NCBI GenBank assembly: GCA_037043235.1
Contig: JAWRVZ010000043.1
Coordinates: 3,633,001 to 3,697,000, forward strand
Source of the DNA: Rhodeus uyekii
Taxonomy: Eukaryota; Chordata; Actinopteri; Cypriniformes; Acheilognathidae
Reading direction: 5' to 3'
Length of the DNA stretch: 64,000 bases
The notes under the pieces were generated by a model. The model did not search any database. It had not been told where the DNA came from and was given only the letters and a program-made list of their open reading frames with translations. The position numbers were made by a program, and so were the translations under genes. Shown here in pieces: positions 63,300 through 64,000 of the stretch; positions within the stretch are counted from its first letter, which is position 1, and every line of letters begins with the position of its first letter.

Positions 63300-64000
63300 G
63301 TTAAACCAGTGGAAACCTTTGAAGAAACGCAGTGTAAACACAAGCAAACGTGACATCTGAATATCCTGGCTAAGTGAACCAAAACGGAGTGCCAAAATCA
63401 AAATGAAATTGAAAATTCCCCGAATCCGTTTTGGAGTGCAAAACATTACTCTGTTTCAAATAATTGACTCAAAACCCTGAGCTTCTCTCTCTGTCCATTT
63501 AGTCAAACCCTGCACACTTTAAACTCATAAAACCTCGAAAGAACAAAATAGACTTCTTATTTATTATTATCAAAAAACGAACATAGGGACATCCATTAGG
63601 TTATACAGTGGCTGATATTCAAAACCACCGTTGAGGGGCAGCCTTGTATCACATGCAGAATAAAGTCGGAAACTAGAGGTTTTTCCACCAATATAACAAA
63701 TTAACAGAAGGTCGTATGACAATCCTACGGTGCAAAACATTGTACTATATGTCTATATGTCCTATAATGATTCATATATGGAGATTAAAGAGGTTATTCT
63801 GAAGTGATCGGACGTGATTTAAAGGTTTTTATTATTTACCAAGTTGTGCTGAAATTGTTTCACCACCAGATGTCGCTGTTGCACCTGTTTAGAAATGAAT
63901 AGGGAGAACTGAACAAGTATTGACCATTTTTAGATTCAGCAAGTCATGACGGAAACACACTTTAGAATTAATATCTTTATCATGCCACTGGGACAGCTCA
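63300..64000. other. adamts8 upstream flank
   Basis: No gene or clear repeat was recognised. Confidence 0.35.

Overview
This is animal nuclear DNA, most likely from a cyprinid-type teleost fish. The genes have GT..AG introns and long AT-rich spacers. There are dinucleotide microsatellites and a dense load of fish-type repeats: Tc1/mariner, TTAA-flanked MITEs, L2 and L1-like LINE debris, tRNA-derived SINEs and hAT ends. No bacterial, phage, CRISPR or operon structure is present. Species and gene symbols rest on recognising protein families by eye; no search was run.

Layout. (1) 1-9846, minus: the 5' two thirds of bco2, a carotenoid 9',10'-cleaving dioxygenase, running off the left edge, with two candidate first exons. 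(2) 12555-12862, minus: two 5' exons that read as succinate dehydrogenase subunit D (sdhd); later exons were not found. (3) 15856-16220, plus: timm8b, complete in two exons and divergent from the sdhd exons, as in human 11q23.1. (4) About 16.5-31.9 kb: gene-poor spacer with SINEs, MITEs and a nearly intact Tc1-type transposon (28214-29764). (5) 34414-46553, minus: complete zbtb44, a BTB plus four C2H2-finger transcription factor. (6) 49029-62784, minus: complete adamts8, a secreted metalloprotease, in nine coding exons with a TATA-type promoter near 63060.

How the genes relate. They do not form a pathway. bco2, sdhd and timm8b all have mitochondrial roles. zbtb44 and adamts8 form a second block that neighbours each other at human 11q24.3. 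The window therefore joins two human chromosome 11 segments that lie far apart in human.

Most notable signals. bco2 has alternative phase-matched first exons, one resembling a mitochondrial leader. sdhd appears to have lost its 3' exons. adamts8 keeps a third thrombospondin repeat that the human protein lacks. A transposon family with CAGTAATACCTCGG termini has three copies, one an inverted dimer of about 2.2 kb inside the zbtb44 5' intron. Three elements are flanked by TTAA. A SINE with a perfect 8-bp target duplication sits inside an older repeat.
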